Origin: Alisma plantago-aquatica | Taxonomy: Eukaryota > Streptophyta > Magnoliopsida > Alismatales > Alismataceae | DNA: 64,000 bases | Direction: 5' to 3' | Assembly: GCA_963693085.1 (NCBI GenBank) | Contig: OY856409.1 | Coordinates: 298,224,558-298,288,557, forward strand | Shown: positions 13,542-24,515 of the stretch, in pieces | Numbering within the stretch: position 1 is the stretch's first letter | How the letters are laid out: each line of letters starts with the position of its first letter | Notes under the pieces: generated by a model | The model's input: the letters and a program-made list of their open reading frames with translations, nothing else | Database searches by the model: none | What the model was told of the DNA's origin: nothing | Translations under genes and position numbers: made by a program

Positions 13542-14516
13542 TGATGACTAGTGTAGTCTCAAGAATGTCAAGTGAATAGTATCATGTAATGATGAGATGA
13601 GAAATTATGTTTCACATGTTTTATATCTTTTGAAGTTTTGATATTTTTATGTTTGTTAGAAGTAAAATAGGGTTAGTATACACCCAATTGGCATAACTAA
13701 TCAAGTGCAACTCTAATCATGTAGTGTCCTGTGCCATAGAGCCATCTTCAGTGTCAAAACTTGTGGGATGGTGAAACGAGTATTCCTAAGGGAAACTCAA
13801 AGCGCATAATGTTGAGTATTTCGGGGTGGCAAGTTAAGGATATATCCTTGTCATCTACAATGCAGGTTGTAGAGTTTGGCTATGGTCATGCCTCATACAG
13901 TTGATGTGATTGAGGACAACTGTAGTTGTACTTCAGATTAGAGGGTTTTGTATACCCTGGTTTCTAGTACTGTGACCTGTACCAAGGGAGGACTAGTGGT
14001 TTGCGGCTTGACTATATGTCGATGTGGTGGCAGCTTTGACTAATATGTCACTACCTTTTTACTCAACTGGCTGAGGGTAATGGAACCTCACCTGCACTCA
14101 CGTGAAGTTACATGCACCACTAAAAATCCTAGAGATAGTATGATGACTAGTGTAGTCTCATGAGTGGAAAGTGAATAGTACCATGTGATGATGAGATGAG
14201 AAATTATTTTTCACACATTTTATATCTTTTGAAGTTGTGATATTTATATTTTTGTTAGAAATGAATTAGGGTTTATATGTCCACTTGTTTGATGTAGACT
14301 TAATTCACCCAATTGGCATAACTAATCAAGTGAAACTCTAATCATGTAGCTCCTTATGCCGTAGAGCTATATATATTTAGTGTCACAACTTACTGGATGG
14401 TGAAATGAGTATTCTTAAGGGAAACTCAGAGCGCATACTATTGAGTATGTGGGGGTGGCAAGTTGAGGATATATCCTTGTCATCCACAATGCAGGTTGTG
14501 GAGGATGGCTATGGTC
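13542..14516 (+). repeat. Two 599-bp subrepeats A and B within the Tekay-like LTR
   Basis: Unit A (13542-14140) and unit B (14141-14516, continued after the copia element at 23050) both start TGATGACTAGTGTAGTCTCA and align through the features GAGCGCATA, GTGGCAAGTT and GGCTATGGTC. They differ by roughly one base in ten by eye. The junction between them is also the junction of the two 16-kb units. After the copia element unit B stays homologous to A for about 190 bp (to near 6957 in copy 1) and then diverges. Confidence 0.8.
14512..14516. repeat. Copia-A2 target site duplication, left
   Basis: TGGTC directly before the 5' LTR; the matching TGGTC is at 23045-23049. Five bases is the usual size for copia integration. 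Without the insertion the flanks read GGCTATGGTCATGCC, which is what subrepeat A has uninterrupted. Confidence 0.93.
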
Positions 14517-15939
14517 TGTTGGCTAAATGGACATAAGTAAAACCCTTTTGTTTTGATAATGACAAACATTTCATTCTTGTTGATCTAACGTGCTACTTGA
14601 GTGTTGTAGATATGAGGTGGATGACAAAGTAGTAGGGAATCTATATGCTTGAATGCTTATAATTTTCATAAAATGTAATCAAATGTAAACTTGTACAAAT
14701 ATATAATGTACAAGTACTTAGACTTCATGTAAATCACGCGTTAGATCTTCCCTAGCCAAATCACTACACTTAGACAGGTCATCCCCTTCAATAGTGTCAC
14801 ATATGCACACTCACATACACACTTAGTAATTTAATTGAAACATTGAAACAGGGTCAATCTTGGTCGACAAAATCCTCGACCGAGACACTCTCGGTCGATA
14901 AGTTTCTCGACCGAGAAAGACCCAGGTAGCCGTTAGACACAGCTAACAAGGTAGTTGGTAGTTGGAGATGAACGTTGCAAATACTTGATCCAGAGAGCCT
15001 ATCAGTCGACAAAACTTCGACCGAGTAGGTATCCCGGTCGACAATTCCTCGACCGAGAAGGACTCTGACAACAACTGCAGAATTAATTAACTAGCCGTTG
15101 CTAATGCAACTAACTTATACCTAACGGCTAGTTAAGCACTTAGAAACTCCTAGAAAGTGTCTAGAACGTCCTTAAGCACTTGTAGGTCATTCCTATAAAT
15201 AGGACATGCCTTAGGACACTTACATTCACTAATTCTACACTTGAGCAATCTTTAAGCATACACTTGCATTGGCAACCTGTTTTGAGAAATTGAGCAATAC
15301 TTGCAATTGGCTATTCTTCACCTTGCTCTAAATTCGTGTCCTATAGGCTAGTATCTCCTATCCACAGCAATCACACTTCCATATACATTGGTTAGGAGAT
15401 CTACACGCTTGATATAGGCAAATCAAGCCTTGTGCTTCAAAGGATAAGTTGTAATTTCCATTTTCCTTTCTTGTTCACTTTCATTGCTTGTACTCTCCTT
15501 GCTACTCCTAGGTTGGAGGTTGCGGATTGGAGAGGGTTGTGATCTTCTTGGTGAAGAAGGAGACTTTGAACTACTTCAAGAAGGCTGGTGCAATGGGAGG
15601 TTACTTCTAAGAGGAAGGCTACTTCAAGGGGGAGCTTGGAGTTACTTCAAGAAGGCTACCTCGAGTTGGTGCATCTACTTCAAAGTGAAGGCTGTTCAAA
15701 GGGGTATAAGAAAGTATTGTATTTTGTGTAATTCCTTGTGAAGGTAATAAAATTAATACTTTCAAAATCCCGGTTGGGTAAGCAACCGGGTAGTGGACTG
15801 ACTGCCTTAGTATTTGCTAAGGTAGGAACCACTCTAAATCGCTTGTCTCCTTCTTACTTTTTCATTTGTGGTTGTTTGAGTTAAATAATTGTTAAATTAA
15901 CTTTAAAACCCTATTCACCCCCCCTCTAGTGGTTTTTCA
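14517..15939 (+). repeat. Copia-A2 5' LTR
   Basis: TGTTGGC...TTTTTCA, 1423 bp. Palindromes occupy about 14869-15058; the second hairpin is complete here (CTCGGTCGA/TCGACCGAG), whereas it has decayed in both 3' LTRs. TATA box at 15194-15200. Private variants such as AATCACGCG (3' LTRs: AATAAAGCG) separate it from both 3' LTRs. Confidence 0.95.
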
Positions 15940-15941
15940 AT

Positions 15942-15953
15942 TGGTATCAGAGC
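15942..15953 (+). promoter_or_regulatory. Copia-A2 primer-binding site (tRNA-iMet)
   Basis: TGGTATCAGAGC, the exact complement of the 3' end of initiator tRNA-Met apart from the CCA-adjacent bases, two bases after the LTR end. It primes minus-strand cDNA synthesis in this family. Confidence 0.92.
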
Positions 15954-15986
15954 AGGCTTCAAGGAACTCTAACCAAGTCTTGAAGA

Positions 15987-17711
15987 ATGGGTGACGGGTT
16001 GCTCAACAACCTCAACCTTGAAGGGACACTTGTGGCTAGACCTCCGGCATTCGATGGAACTAACTACACCTACTGGAAAAGAAGAATGCAATTTTATTTC
16101 CAAGGGATTAGTTGGGATCTATGGAGGATGGTGTCAACCCCCTATGAGCTTCCTCAAGTAGAATATGCAGCTTGGGACACCAATACGGTAAAGTCTGCTC
16201 AAATGAATGCAAAGGCTGTAAGTATTCTCTATTGTTCCATTTCAGTAGGAGAATTTAATAGGATATCAAATTGTGAAACAACCTATGAAATCTGGCATAG
16301 ACTTTCCATAACTTTTGAAGGAACTGTTCAAGTTAAGAACTCTAAAATTGGAATGCTTAAACAAAAGTTTGAACAGTTCCGTATGGATCTGAATGGATCT
16401 ATTAGTGATATGTATGCAAAATTCTCTTCTATTGTAAATGGTTTGAATGCTTTAGGTAAAGTTATTAGTGAGGAAGATCAGGTGTCAAAGATCCTTAGAT
16501 CACTTCCTCCCAAATACAAGCCCAAGGTAACAACAATTTAATAAGCAAATGACCTTACCCGACTGAGGATGGAACAACTCATTGGCAACCTAGAAGCTCA
16601 TGAAGCAACTCTAGAAGAAGAAGAAAGAAGAGAATGTGAACTACAACAAGGGAAAAAGAAGGATGTGGCTCTAAAAGCTTCAAAAATCATCACACCGGAA
16701 AGTGATGAGTCAAGTGAAGAAGAAGAAGAAGCCTTGATTGTCAATGGTAAGAAATATAAAAGATTTAAATCTAACAAAATTTCTAGTTCTTCTTCATCTC
16801 CTCCTAGGTGTTTTGAGTGTGGAAAGATAGGACATATCAAAATTGAATGTCCTAAAGCAAAGAAAGGAAAGAAAAGCTCACACAAAAAGAAGGGAGAAAA
16901 AGCTTATAAAGCTGCATGGGACGAGTCAAGTGAGAGTGAAGGTGGAGAAGAAAAGGTGGAATGTCTAATGGCAAGAGAAGATGATGAAGACTCTCAAGAG
17001 GTAAGCCTTCTTGACCTTCCTAAAGAAGAGTTAATTACTAGTCTGCAAGAAACTCATGATAAGTATGTTGATTGCAAAAAGAAACTAAAGAAGGTTACCA
17101 AAACAAATGATGAGTTATATGCTAGATTAAATGATCTCTCTTCTGAAAAGAACAACATTGATCTTGAGAATTTGTCTTTAAATACATCTTTAAATGACTG
17201 CAATAGAAAGTTACTTACTCTAGAAACAAATATTGATCTTCTTTCTCAAGAAAAGACTGAATTGTTAGCTAAACTAAATGATTTTCAGACCCAACCAATT
17301 TTATGTAACCATCTAGACTATGAAAATGTTGTAAAAGAAAGAGACTCCCTATTATCTGATTTAGATCAAGCAAGAAAAGATCTACACATGAAGATGGATG
17401 ACATTGCTAAGCTACAATGAAACCTAAATGACTTAAGAGGAAAAGACATCCTTAATAACATTTTGAAAATTTCCTCTAGTTTCAATGGAAGAAGAGGTTT
17501 GGGATATGCTCCAAAGAAAAATCAACCCAAAAGAACTAAAGCATCCAAGACTCAAACTATGTTTGTACCTAAGAACACAATTCCTAGAAAGAGAAATGAA
17601 GTTGACTCTATTACTTGTCATTTTTGTCTACGTCTTGGACATTATTTATGTTCATGCCCTTATAAGACCAAGGATTCCGACTTAGTTTGGGTCCCAAAAC
17701 CCCAAACTTAG
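15987..17711 (+). pseudogene. gag: Copia-A2 gag, broken by in-frame stops
   Basis: Starts at ATG 15987 (MGDGLLNNLNLEGT), 34 bp after the primer-binding site. Residues about 15-180 are UBN2/retrotran_gag-like (FDGTNYTYWKRRMQFYF, a YEIWHRL segment, KILRSLPPKYKP). There follow an acidic/Lys-rich region, a CCHC knuckle (CFECGKIGHIKIECP, ~16809-16853), a Leu/Asn-rich coiled coil and a second knuckle (CHFCLRLGHYLCSCP, ~17617-17661), ending VPKPQT with TAG 17709-17711. In-frame stops at 16539-16544 (two adjacent TAA) and 17418-17420 (TGA) break it. The second TAA and the TGA are shared with Copia-A1; the first TAA is private. All pieces remain in one frame, so there is no frameshift within gag. Confidence 0.9.
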
Positions 17712-17848
17712 TAGAAATGTATGAAATTCAGTTGAGATATGATTCAATGCTCATTTTTTTGCAAATTATATTGTCTTATCTCAACTCAATGAAAGATATC
17801 AAGCATTATGGTATTTTTCTGAACTGCTGTACTGAAATAGAAACGTAT

Positions 17849-18090
17849 TCGGTCGAAGAATTGTCGACCAAAAATATAATCGGTCGAACTATTGTCGACC
17901 GACCTGATGCCTGTAACAAATTAAGATCTACATCAACAACCTGAGTAAAACAACAACCATTTCGGTCGAAAATTGGTCGACCGAGCAGAACTTCTATTTT
18001 TCTTCAATTTTTAATCTGCAATACATCAACTTTTTCAATCGACGATTGGTCGACCGAAAGAAGTGTCGGTCGAACATTTTTCGACCGACT
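17849..18090. repeat. Palindrome array between Copia-A2 gag and pol
   Basis: Same five CGGTCGA/TCGACCG hairpins as at 1574-1815, 16,275 bp further on, with one arm changed (TCGACCAAA). The array lies after the gag stop and before pol, whose frame differs from gag. Confidence 0.9.
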
Positions 18091-18126
18091 GAAGTTCTGA
18101 GTCAGATTTTTTTTGTCTGTAATTAA

Positions 18127-21100
18127 ATGCTTCTAACCATACCAGACCATCACATGGGTACCAAAACCTACATTTTAATGCAGGATTGGGTGGTTGACAG
18201 TGGATGTTCCAAACACATGACCGGAAACAAAGATGCGTTTCAAACTTTTGAAGAAAAGAAGAGTGGAACAGTCACCTTTGGAGATAATGGTAAAGGTAAA
18301 ATCATTGGAATAGGTAACATTGGTACAAACCTCGAAATAAAGAATGTTTTACTCGTTGATGGTTTGCACCATAATTTAATAAGTGTTAGTCAATTATGTG
18401 ATAGTGGATATGATGTTTTATTTAACAAAAATTGCTGCAAGTTGTTAATAGAAAGCACTACAAATGTTGTTCATGAAGGAAAACGAGTTAGAAATCTTTA
18501 TCTTCTTAGACCCAACTCTATGAAATCTGTAGTAGGAAAATGCTTACTTGCAAATGAAAATACTTTCCAACTATGGCATAAAAAGTTAGGACACGCTAGT
18601 TCACATGTTATCAAAAAGTTAGTTAAATATGATCTTTTTCGTGGTTTGCCTAATTTATCTTTTGATCAAGTTGAAAATTGTGAACCATGTACCTTGGGTA
18701 AGCAAACAAAAACCTCTTTTAAACCCAAACATGTACTTAGCACCTGTAGATCTTTAGAATTGATTCATATGTATTTATTTGGACCTATGAGAACACAATC
18801 TATTGGTGGCAAAAGATATTGTTTTGTTATTATTGATGATTATAGTAGATATACATGGGTACATTTTCTTGCAACCAAAGATGATACTATTCATGTCTTT
18901 ATAAAATTTTATTCAAAGGTTGAAAATCTATTACAAAACAAAATATGTACCATTAGAAGTGATCATGGTGGAGAATTTGAGAATCATTTATTTGAAGAAT
19001 TTTGCACATCTCAAGGATATACTCACAACGTTTCTACTCCACGCACTCCACAACAAAATGGTATAGTTGAAAGGAAAAATCAATCACTACAAGAAATGGC
19101 TAGGACTATGATGCTCGAACATGATACACCTAAAACTTTTTGGGCTGAAGCTGTAAACACCGCATGCTATGTGTTAAATAGAGTAACTGTTTACTCTTAT
19201 TTGAAGAAAACACCATATGAAATAATACATACTAAGAAACCTAGAGTTGACTATTTTCATACCTTTGGATCCACATGCTATATCTTAAACACTAAAGAGG
19301 ATAGAGATAAGTTTGATTCTAAATCACATAAAGCATTCTTCTTGGGATATTCTACCTCTAGAAAAGCATTTAGTGTCTACAACACTATTTCTAGAAAAGT
19401 TGAGGAATCTATTCATATTTCTTTTCATGAAGAGCTAAAATCAGAAAATCCTGAAATAGTTGATCTCACTCATCAATTCGAAAACTTATCCATACCCAAT
19501 GATAGTGAGACAAATACTACAAGCAATGACAACGCTGAAACACAACCTATACCTAGACTCATTAAGGATCATCCTCAAGAATTAATTATTGGGAATCCCA
19601 ATGATAAAATCAAAACTCGTTCTTCTTTTAAGGATGTTGCAAACATGGCCTTTTTTTCTATTCTTGAACCTAAGAGGGTATCTAAAGCTCTTAAAGATGA
19701 CTATTGGATAATAGCAATGCAAGAAGAATTAAATCAATTCACTAAAAATGATGTATGGGACTTAGTTCCTAAACCACAAGATAAAACCATCATTGGAACT
19801 AAATGGGTTTTTAGGAATAAGATAAATGAAGCAGGGGAAGTAATAAGGAATAAAGCTCGGTTAGTAGCACAAGGATATAATCAACAAGAAGGAATAGACT
19901 TTGATGAAACGTATGCACCAGTAGCTAGACTTGAAGCTATTAGAATGTTACTAGCTATTGCTGCACATAAAAACATCAAACTCTACCAAATGGATGTAAA
20001 AAGTGCATTTCTAAACGAAATCATTCAACAAGAAGTATATGTTGCCCAACCACCTGGTTTTGAAATACCGGAAAGAGGTGACCATGTTTATAAACTTAAG
20101 AAAGCACTTTATGGCTTAAAACAAGCACCTAGGAACTCGTATGAAAGGCTCAAGACATATCTTTTTGATAATGGTTTTTCTATTGGAAATTTAGATTCTA
20201 CTTTATTTTTCAAAACATATACATCTGATTTTCTAGTTGTTCAAATATATGTTGATGATATTATTTTTGGAGCATCAAATGAATCATTGTGCACACAATT
20301 CAGTAACATTATGCAAAAAGAATTTGAAATGAGCCTCATGGGTGAACTAACTTTCTTTCTTGGTTTCCAAATTAAACAAACGCCTGCCGAGATTTTTATA
20401 AACCAAGAAAAGTATACTAAAGAACTCTTAAAACGTTTTGGGATGGATCAGTGCAAACATGCTACTACTCCTATGGCTACCTCTATTAAAATTGATAAGG
20501 ATGAAAATGGGGAACCTATTGATGATTCCTTATATAGAGCCAGGATTGGTAGTTTGCTTTACTTAACCACTTCTAGACCGGACATCATGTTTTCCGTTGG
20601 TCTTTGTGCTCGATTTCAATCACAACCCATGCACTCTCATTTTCAAGCAGTTAAACGGATTATTCGATACTTAGACGGCACCACATGCTTTGGCTTATGG
20701 TACCCAAAAGGACAATCCTTGGATTTTAAAGCTTATACTGATGCTGATTATGCTGGTTGTCGACTTGACCACAAAAGCACTAGTGGTGGTTGTTTCTTAT
20801 TAGGAAGAGCTTTAGTATCTTGGTTTAGAAAGAAACAAAACACGGTTGCCCTCTCTACAACTGAAGCTGAATATATGGCAGCCAAATCTTGTTGTGCTCA
20901 AGTACTTTATATGCAACAAGTGTTAAACGATTATGGTTTTACTCTTTCATCTACACCCATCTTTTGTGACAACACAAGTGCTATAAACTTAGCACACAAT
21001 CCTATTTTACACAGCCGAGCTAAACATATTGAAATCCGTCATCACTTTTTAAGGGATCATATCTCTAAGAATCATGTTTCTCTTCATCATGTTGATACGG

Positions 21101-21219
21101 AAGATCAATTGGCTGATATTTTCACAAAACCGCTTCCACTAGATCAATTCAACAAAATAAGGAAGCAACTGCTTATCACTCCTTTAGAAGATGTTTTCTT
21201 TGATATTTGTGATTCTTAA
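18127..21219 (+). CDS. pol: Copia-A2 pol: protease, integrase, reverse transcriptase, RNase H
   Basis: Open for 1030 codons, same length and domain order as Copia-A1 pol: protease [10 protein letters not shown] (Asp24), HHCC zinc motif, integrase DDE ([23 protein letters not shown]), RT with [10 protein letters not shown] and [11 protein letters not shown], RNase H with [18 protein letters not shown] and CDNTSAI. This copy keeps the more usual residues AFLNE, KWVFRNK and YTDADYAG where copy 1 has AFLNK, KWVSRNK and YTDADYVG. The coding capacity looks intact, but translation would need a mechanism independent of the broken, out-of-frame gag. It could supply enzymes in trans; expression cannot be judged from sequence. 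Confidence 0.94.
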   Translation: MLLTIPDHHMGTKTYILMQDWVVDSGCSKHMTGNKDAFQTFEEKKSGTVTFGDNGKGKIIGIGNIGTNLEIKNVLLVDGLHHNLISVSQLCDSGYDVLFNKNCCKLLIESTTNVVHEGKRVRNLYLLRPNSMKSVVGKCLLANENTFQLWHKKLGHASSHVIKKLVKYDLFRGLPNLSFDQVENCEPCTLGKQTKTSFKPKHVLSTCRSLELIHMYLFGPMRTQSIGGKRYCFVIIDDYSRYTWVHFLATKDDTIHVFIKFYSKVENLLQNKICTIRSDHGGEFENHLFEEFCTSQGYTHNVSTPRTPQQNGIVERKNQSLQEMARTMMLEHDTPKTFWAEAVNTACYVLNRVTVYSYLKKTPYEIIHTKKPRVDYFHTFGSTCYILNTKEDRDKFDSKSHKAFFLGYSTSRKAFSVYNTISRKVEESIHISFHEELKSENPEIVDLTHQFENLSIPNDSETNTTSNDNAETQPIPRLIKDHPQELIIGNPNDKIKTRSSFKDVANMAFFSILEPKRVSKALKDDYWIIAMQEELNQFTKNDVWDLVPKPQDKTIIGTKWVFRNKINEAGEVIRNKARLVAQGYNQQEGIDFDETYAPVARLEAIRMLLAIAAHKNIKLYQMDVKSAFLNEIIQQEVYVAQPPGFEIPERGDHVYKLKKALYGLKQAPRNSYERLKTYLFDNGFSIGNLDSTLFFKTYTSDFLVVQIYVDDIIFGASNESLCTQFSNIMQKEFEMSLMGELTFFLGFQIKQTPAEIFINQEKYTKELLKRFGMDQCKHATTPMATSIKIDKDENGEPIDDSLYRARIGSLLYLTTSRPDIMFSVGLCARFQSQPMHSHFQAVKRIIRYLDGTTCFGLWYPKGQSLDFKAYTDADYAGCRLDHKSTSGGCFLLGRALVSWFRKKQNTVALSTTEAEYMAAKSCCAQVLYMQQVLNDYGFTLSSTPIFCDNTSAINLAHNPILHSRAKHIEIRHHFLRDHISKNHVSLHHVDTEDQLADIFTKPLPLDQFNKIRKQLLITPLEDVFFDICDS

Positions 21220-21621
21220 AAATGGACATCATTTTTTGGCTTTGCATTATTTTTGGCTTTTTAAATGGACATCTTCTTCATTGGATTTGATGGGACATCT
21301 AATTAAGGGGGAGTGTTCTTGTTTGTAACGGATATCTTTTTGAAATGACAAAGGGGGAGAAATAACAATAAATCTTAAAACTTAGTAATTGTGGAAAACT
21401 CAATCAATGAGTTTCATAAACTCTTGGCTTTACATTGAAAGTTGCTATATTCCCTAAAGAATTGGATTTCATGTTCTATAATTCATGGGGAATAATAAGC
21501 ACACATTTTATAAACAAGAGAAGAAATTCACAAAGGTAATCTTCAGGTATGAAACTCACATGTTTTATATTTCCTTAATTTATATTTTAGAAATGTTTGT
21601 CATCTTCAAAAAGGGGGAGAT
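21220..21621 (+). other. Copia-A2 3' untranslated region with polypurine tract
   Basis: Non-coding, parallel to 4945-5346. Polypurine tract AAAAAGGGGGAGA at 21608-21620 abuts the 3' LTR. Confidence 0.8.
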
Positions 21622-23044
21622 TGTTGGCTAAATGGACATCAGTAAAACCCTTTTGTTTTGATAATGACAAACATTTCATTCTTGTTGATCTAACGTGCTA
21701 CTTGAGTGTTGCAGATATGAGGTGGATGACAAAGTACTAGGGAATCTATATGCTTGAATGCTTATAAATTTCATAAAATGTAATCAAATGTAAACTTGTA
21801 CAAATATATAATGTACAAGTACTTAGACTTCATGTAAATAAAGCGTTAGATCTTCCCTAGCCAAATCACTACACTTAGACAGGTCATCCCCTTCAATAGT
21901 GTCACATATGCACACTCACATACACACTTAGTAATTTAATTGAAACATTGAAACAGGGTCAATCTCGGTCGACAAAATCCTCGACCGAGACACTCTCGGT
22001 CGACAAGTTTCTCGATCAAGAAAGACCCAGGTAGCCGTTAGACACAGCTAACAAGGTAGTTGGCAGTTGGAGATGAACGTTGCAAATACTTGATCCAGAG
22101 AGCCTGTCGGTCGACAAAACTTTGACCGAGTAGGTATCCCGGTCGACAATTCCTCGACCGAGATGGACTCTGACAGCAACTGCAAAATTAATTAACTAGC
22201 CATTGCTAATGCAACTAACTTATACCTAACGGCTAGTTAAGCACTTAGAAACTCCTAGAAAGTGTCTAGAACGTCCTTAAGCACTTGTAGGTCATTCCTA
22301 TAAATAGGAAATGCCTTAGGACACTTACATTCACTAATTCTACACTTAAGCAATCTTTAAGCATACACTTGCATTGGCAACCTGTTTTGAGCAATTGAGC
22401 AATACTTGCAATTGGCTATTCTTCACCTTGCTCTAAATTCGTGTCCTATAGGCTAGTATCTCCTATCCACAACAATCACACTTCCATATACATTGGTTAG
22501 GAGATCTACATGCTTGATATAGGCAAATCAAGCCTTGTGCTTCAAAGGATAAGTTGTAATTTCCATTTTCCTTTCTTGTTCACTTTCATTGCTTGTACTC
22601 TCCTTGCTACTCCTAGGTTGGAGGCTGCAGATTGGAGAGGGTTGTGATCTTCTTGGTGAAGAAGGAGACTTTGAACTACTTCAAGAAGGTTGGTGCAATG
22701 GGAGGTTACTTCTAAGAGGAAGGCTACTTCAAGGGGGAGCTTGGAGTTACTTCAAGAAGGCTACCTCGAGTTGGTGCATCTACTTCAAAGTGAAAGCTGT
22801 TCAAAGGGGTATAAGAAAGTATTGTATTTTGTGTAATTCCTTGTGAAGGAAATAAAATTAATACTTTCAAAATCCCGGTTGGGTAAGCAACTGGGTAGTG
22901 GATTGACTGCCTTAGTATTTGCTAAGGTAGGAACCACTCTAAATCCCTTGTCTCCTTCTTACTTTTTCATTTGTGGTTGTTTGAGTTAAATAATTGTTAA
23001 ATTAACTTTAAAACCCTATTCACCCCCCCTCTAGTGGTTTTTCA
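21622..23044 (+). repeat. Copia-A2 3' LTR
   Basis: 1423 bp, TGTTGGC...TTTTTCA. Palindromes at about 21964-22163, TATA box 22299-22305. It is much closer to the Copia-A1 3' LTR than to its own 5' LTR. Followed by TSD TGGTC at 23045-23049. Confidence 0.95.
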
Positions 23045-23049
23045 TGGTC

Positions 23050-24515
23050 ATGCCTCATACATCTGATATGATTGAGGACAATTGCGGTTGTACCTCAGAT
23101 TAGAGGGTTTTGTATACCCTGGTTTCTAGTGTTGTGACCTGTACCAAGGGAGGACTAGTGTATAGAAGCTTGACTATATGTCGATGTGGTGGTAGCTTTG
23201 AATGATATGTCACTACCTTTTTACTCATACTGGACGATGGGAAGAGATCTTAGGATACTGGCACTTCTAGATCTTGTACGGAACTGAATAGCCCTTCGCA
23301 GAGGTCGGTTGGACTTTGGATTGTATGATTCAAATTCCCCAAGACATAATAAAAGATGTAAAACAGCCGTGTAGCATATCTATTTAGGGTTATATACAAT
23401 GCTTCATATTGGATGATAACCCTTGTTTGCTTTTTTTTCATTGAGATCATGTATAGTACAATAAGAGATAATAGATATATTTTTGTTGTAGTTATGCTCA
23501 TGTTGTAAACATGCTTATGTTGTCAAAAATAGTAACATTGATGGTTAAGATGCTCTACTATCTATGTTTAATATTGCTAGCCATGCCTATGTAATTAGAA
23601 ATGCTTAAACTGCTAATCATGCCTATGTAATTCATTGTGTTATGATGTTAGTTTTACTTATGATATAAATTTGTTCCATTTATTTGAGATGCCAATATTG
23701 ATATCCATGTTATGTTACTAGACATATTCATGATGTCAGGGATGCTTATGCTACTAGATTGATTGTGCTGTTAGCAAGGAATATGAGATAGTCAGATTAA
23801 TGATAATGATTGTTATTAGATGCAATTTGATGATATTTGAGTAGATATCTATCCAAAGAAACAGATTTATATGTTATGTATATATGCATTGATGATCATA
23901 CTTGTTGCTAAGATTAATTGCTTAATCTATTTAGCATACTTGAACCGTTCAATTGATTATGAAATACTTGAACTTCTTATTTATTTACTATTTAAAATGT
24001 TGTAATCAATAAGCATTATTGGAGGTTATATCTCTTATTGGGACATGGGTCTCACCCTTGTGGCTCGCCACATCTTTTTAGGTAATCGGAAGTAACAAAA
24101 CACAAACATGTGGTAGCATAGAGGAGCTATAGTAATGAATCTTTGAGAAAGTTGATTAGATGTCTAGTATGTCCTAGAGTCATCCCTGTACTCTCAGGTC
24201 CGGGAAGGAAAAGTTTGTATATGATTTTTCAAATGAAACAAAAATATGTTAGCATGTTAATGCTTATTTGTGTGGCATATACAAATATTGTTCTCATGTG
24301 TATATATGTTGCAGCTAAGGTGATAGAACAATTTGTATCAAATTCTTGTCATAGTATGGATATAAGAAAGATATTGAGCTTTTATACAAATGTTTCTGAG
24401 CGGGTGCTGACGTTGAAATTGATTTTAATTTTCCCATATTTTTGGGTATGTGATTAATTAGTGATCCATTTTGTTTTATGTTTTGAGTAATCTCATTTAG
24501 TGTAACAGGTTCTCA
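23050..24515 (+). mobile_element. Tekay-like LTR, 3' part (middle LTR)
   Basis: Second copy of 6775-8240; completes the LTR interrupted at 14516. Ends CA at 24514-24515 just before the primer-binding site. Confidence 0.65.

Larger units (their letters stand above)
1..14140. repeat. Tandem segmental duplication, copy 1 (left end outside window)
   Basis: This segment matches the following one base for base at a nearly constant offset (16,272 bp at the left edge, 16,275 bp after a 3-bp indel in gag, 16,277 bp near the right end). It contains the 3' part of Copia-A1 and the flanking Tekay-like remnant. Differences between copies are scattered single substitutions and a few small indels. The match ends in GATAGTA (14134-14140); here the next base starts a 599-bp subrepeat, whereas copy 2 runs into unrelated sequence. 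Seen directly; the mechanism is inference. Confidence 0.95.
10620..14516 (+). mobile_element. Tekay-like LTR, 5' part (middle LTR of the tandem array)
   Basis: Proposed start TGTGAGACCCTAACC at 10620; an alternative start is TGTTAGG at 10603. A TATA-like TATTTAAA lies at 10906-10913. The LTR runs to the Copia-A2 insertion at 14516 and resumes at 23050, ending at 24515, giving about 5.36 kb without the insertion. Stretches around 11860-12900 repeat CAATGG-type words. No coding sequence is convincing. The LTR reading is inference from the primer-binding site, the A/B subrepeats and the third copy at 62723. Confidence 0.5.
14517..23044 (+). mobile_element. Copia-A2, complete Ty1/copia element (8528 bp)
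   Basis: Complete structure: TSD, 1423-bp 5' LTR, tRNA-Met primer-binding site, broken gag, palindrome array, open pol, polypurine tract, 1423-bp 3' LTR, TSD. The 5' and 3' LTRs differ at about thirty positions by eye (about 2 percent), mostly substitutions. Gag is interrupted by stops, pol is open. Confidence 0.96.
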
